The notes below the pieces were generated by a model. The model saw only the letters and a list, made by a program, of their open reading frames with translations. It did not search any database and was not told the origin of the DNA. A stretch of 29,545 nt of DNA from a virus. Both the position numbers and the translations under genes were made by a program. Below, piece after piece: positions 28,656 to 29,545 of this stretch. Within the stretch, counting starts at the first letter, position 1, and every line of letters begins with the position of its first letter. The stretch covers positions 1 to 29,545 of IMG/VR virus record IMGVR_UViG_3300042553_000536, one strand, 5' to 3'.

Positions 28656-29545
28656 ATGAACATCGCAGAAATCGAATCTAAGCACACCGAACTACTGGCC
28701 AAGTACCGAAAGACCCTGCTCGACGCGGGGAACGTCAAGCTGGCCGACGGCTCCGAGGTGCCAAACCTCACGACCGACCAGTACACCGAGCTTCGCCAAA
28801 TGCAGGATGACCTGCAATCGTACGGCCAAAAGCTGAACGACGCGAAGGACGCGGCAACGAAGGCCGCTGGTATGTCCAGCGCGTTCCTTGAGCGAAAGGA
28901 AGCCGCAAACCCCTTGAGCGTGGCGCAAGCCGCACAGGAGCGAAAGAGCTTTGCTCAGCAAGTCGTCGCTCTGAACCTCAAGGAAGCCAAGGGCCGAACG
29001 TTCGAGATTGACGCCGACCTCCTTGCAATGCCTGAGTTCAAGCTCAACGGCGGCGCGGAGTTCAAGGCGACGATGACGACCACGGCCAACGGCTACGGGC
29101 CGGAAGTGCTCCGAGACGGGGATGTTGTGCTCGCCGCGCAGCGACCTCCGCAGCTCATTGACTTCCTGCCGAGCTACACGACCACGCAGAACGCCATCAA
29201 GTACATGGTGGAAAGCACGTACACGCCGGCATCGGCGGCAGTTGCTGAAAACAGCAACGCGGCAGAAGCCACCTTCGCGTACACGGAAACCACGGACACC
29301 ATCCAAAAGATCGCGTCCTACATTCCGATCGCCGAGGAAGAGCTTGAGGACGTGCCTTCGCTCGAAGAGTTGATCCGCTCGCGGCTCATCTTCGGCTTGC
29401 GGCAAGCCATCGACACCCAGGTCACGGTTGGATCTGGAACCGCTCCGAACATTCGCGGTGTGTACAACACCACGTCCATCGGCTCGGTCTCGATCGCGAC
29501 TCAGACCACCGACCGCCTGCGCTGTATCCTCGATGCGATCTACCA
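28656..29545 (+). CDS. Major capsid protein, HK97 fold (partial, 3' end outside window)
   Basis: ATG 28656 follows the protease TGA by 1 nt, and the frame is open to the window end (296 complete codons). The first 100 residues are charged and helical (IESKHTELLAKYRKTLLDAG ... LQSYGQKLNDAKDAATKAAG), the delta domain that guides assembly and is later cut off. The HK97 core then begins: IDFLPSYTTTQNAIKYMVES, FAYTETTDTIQKIASYIPIA, EEELEDVPSLEELIRSRLIF and GLRQAIDTQVTVGSGTAPNI, with the E-loop and spine-helix landmarks. A long minus-strand frame over the same DNA is a shadow. Confidence 0.95.
   Translation, partial: MNIAEIESKHTELLAKYRKTLLDAGNVKLADGSEVPNLTTDQYTELRQMQDDLQSYGQKLNDAKDAATKAAGMSSAFLERKEAANPLSVAQAAQERKSFAQQVVALNLKEAKGRTFEIDADLLAMPEFKLNGGAEFKATMTTTANGYGPEVLRDGDVVLAAQRPPQLIDFLPSYTTTQNAIKYMVESTYTPASAAVAENSNAAEATFAYTETTDTIQKIASYIPIAEEELEDVPSLEELIRSRLIFGLRQAIDTQVTVGSGTAPNIRGVYNTTSIGSVSIATQTTDRLRCILDAIY

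Noticed and set aside
28692-29405. 237-codon minus-strand frame opposite the capsid gene
   Set aside because: It lies wholly antisense to a clear HK97 capsid frame, its product is Arg/Leu-rich with no domain, and it would be an isolated reverse gene in the head module. GC-rich DNA gives such shadows.

Overview
The window is almost entirely one tailed-phage genome of siphovirus type. It has an HK97-fold capsid, a tape measure preceded by a frameshifted tail chaperone pair, and no sheath or contractile genes in view. It is temperate: tyrosine integrase, excisionase-like protein and an S24-type cleavable repressor. The DNA is GC-rich (about 60 % by eye), genes are tightly packed, and most junctions are ATGA, GTGA or TAATG overlaps. 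Nothing identifies the host beyond a GC-rich bacterium. No host gene is present.

Layout. (1) 1-9836, rightward: late tail module. It holds the end of an unknown gene, tail assembly chaperone with -1 frameshift extension, tape measure, baseplate/tail-tip protein, a tiny basic ORF, a 1030-aa adhesin-like protein and a 756-aa tail-fibre protein with a NodB polysaccharide deacetylase domain. (2) 9843-10863, rightward: lysis (zinc amidase endolysin, holin-like protein, small unknown), then a terminator. (3) 10900-11922: metallophosphoesterase with an N-terminal helix-turn-helix-like segment, closed by a second terminator. (4) 11990-12150: repeat-rich, tRNA-like putative attachment region. (5) 17113 to 12147, leftward: a lambda-PL-like operon of eleven overlapping genes (small unknowns, a DEDDh exonuclease, a beta-helix protein, xis, int). 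(6) 17149-17944: immunity region with a LexA/CI-like repressor flanked on both sides by matching operators. (7) 17935-23693, rightward: early genes, namely a Cro-like HTH protein, YqaJ exonuclease plus RecT, RusA resolvase, small beta-rich proteins, a replication initiator containing an iteron-type putative origin, and a DnaB-type helicase. (8) 23720-29545, rightward: a sigma-like putative late regulator, terminase small and large subunits, portal, minor head protein, prohead protease and a capsid gene cut by the window end.

Tail and lysis genes lie to the left of int, and head genes to the right of the repressor. The putative attP is therefore uninterrupted, as expected for a free (circular, circularly permuted or virion) genome rather than an integrated prophage. 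The repressor probably silences the leftward and rightward early promoters through the shared operator (G/T)TGCA-N4-TGCAC. After induction, early right genes replicate and recombine the DNA, the sigma-like protein may switch on late genes, and int/xis at the far end of the leftward operon handle integration and excision.

The points most worth a second look are the A-AAA-AAC frameshift site, the in-gene origin (five GTTACG iterons plus a 7-bp-period GGAC array), the duplicated tRNA-Leu-like module beside int, the operator system with an apparently leaderless cro-like gene, a GCGTTGATC element just upstream of three late genes, the sigma-like protein before terminase, and the deacetylase with a foreign beta domain inserted in its catalytic domain.
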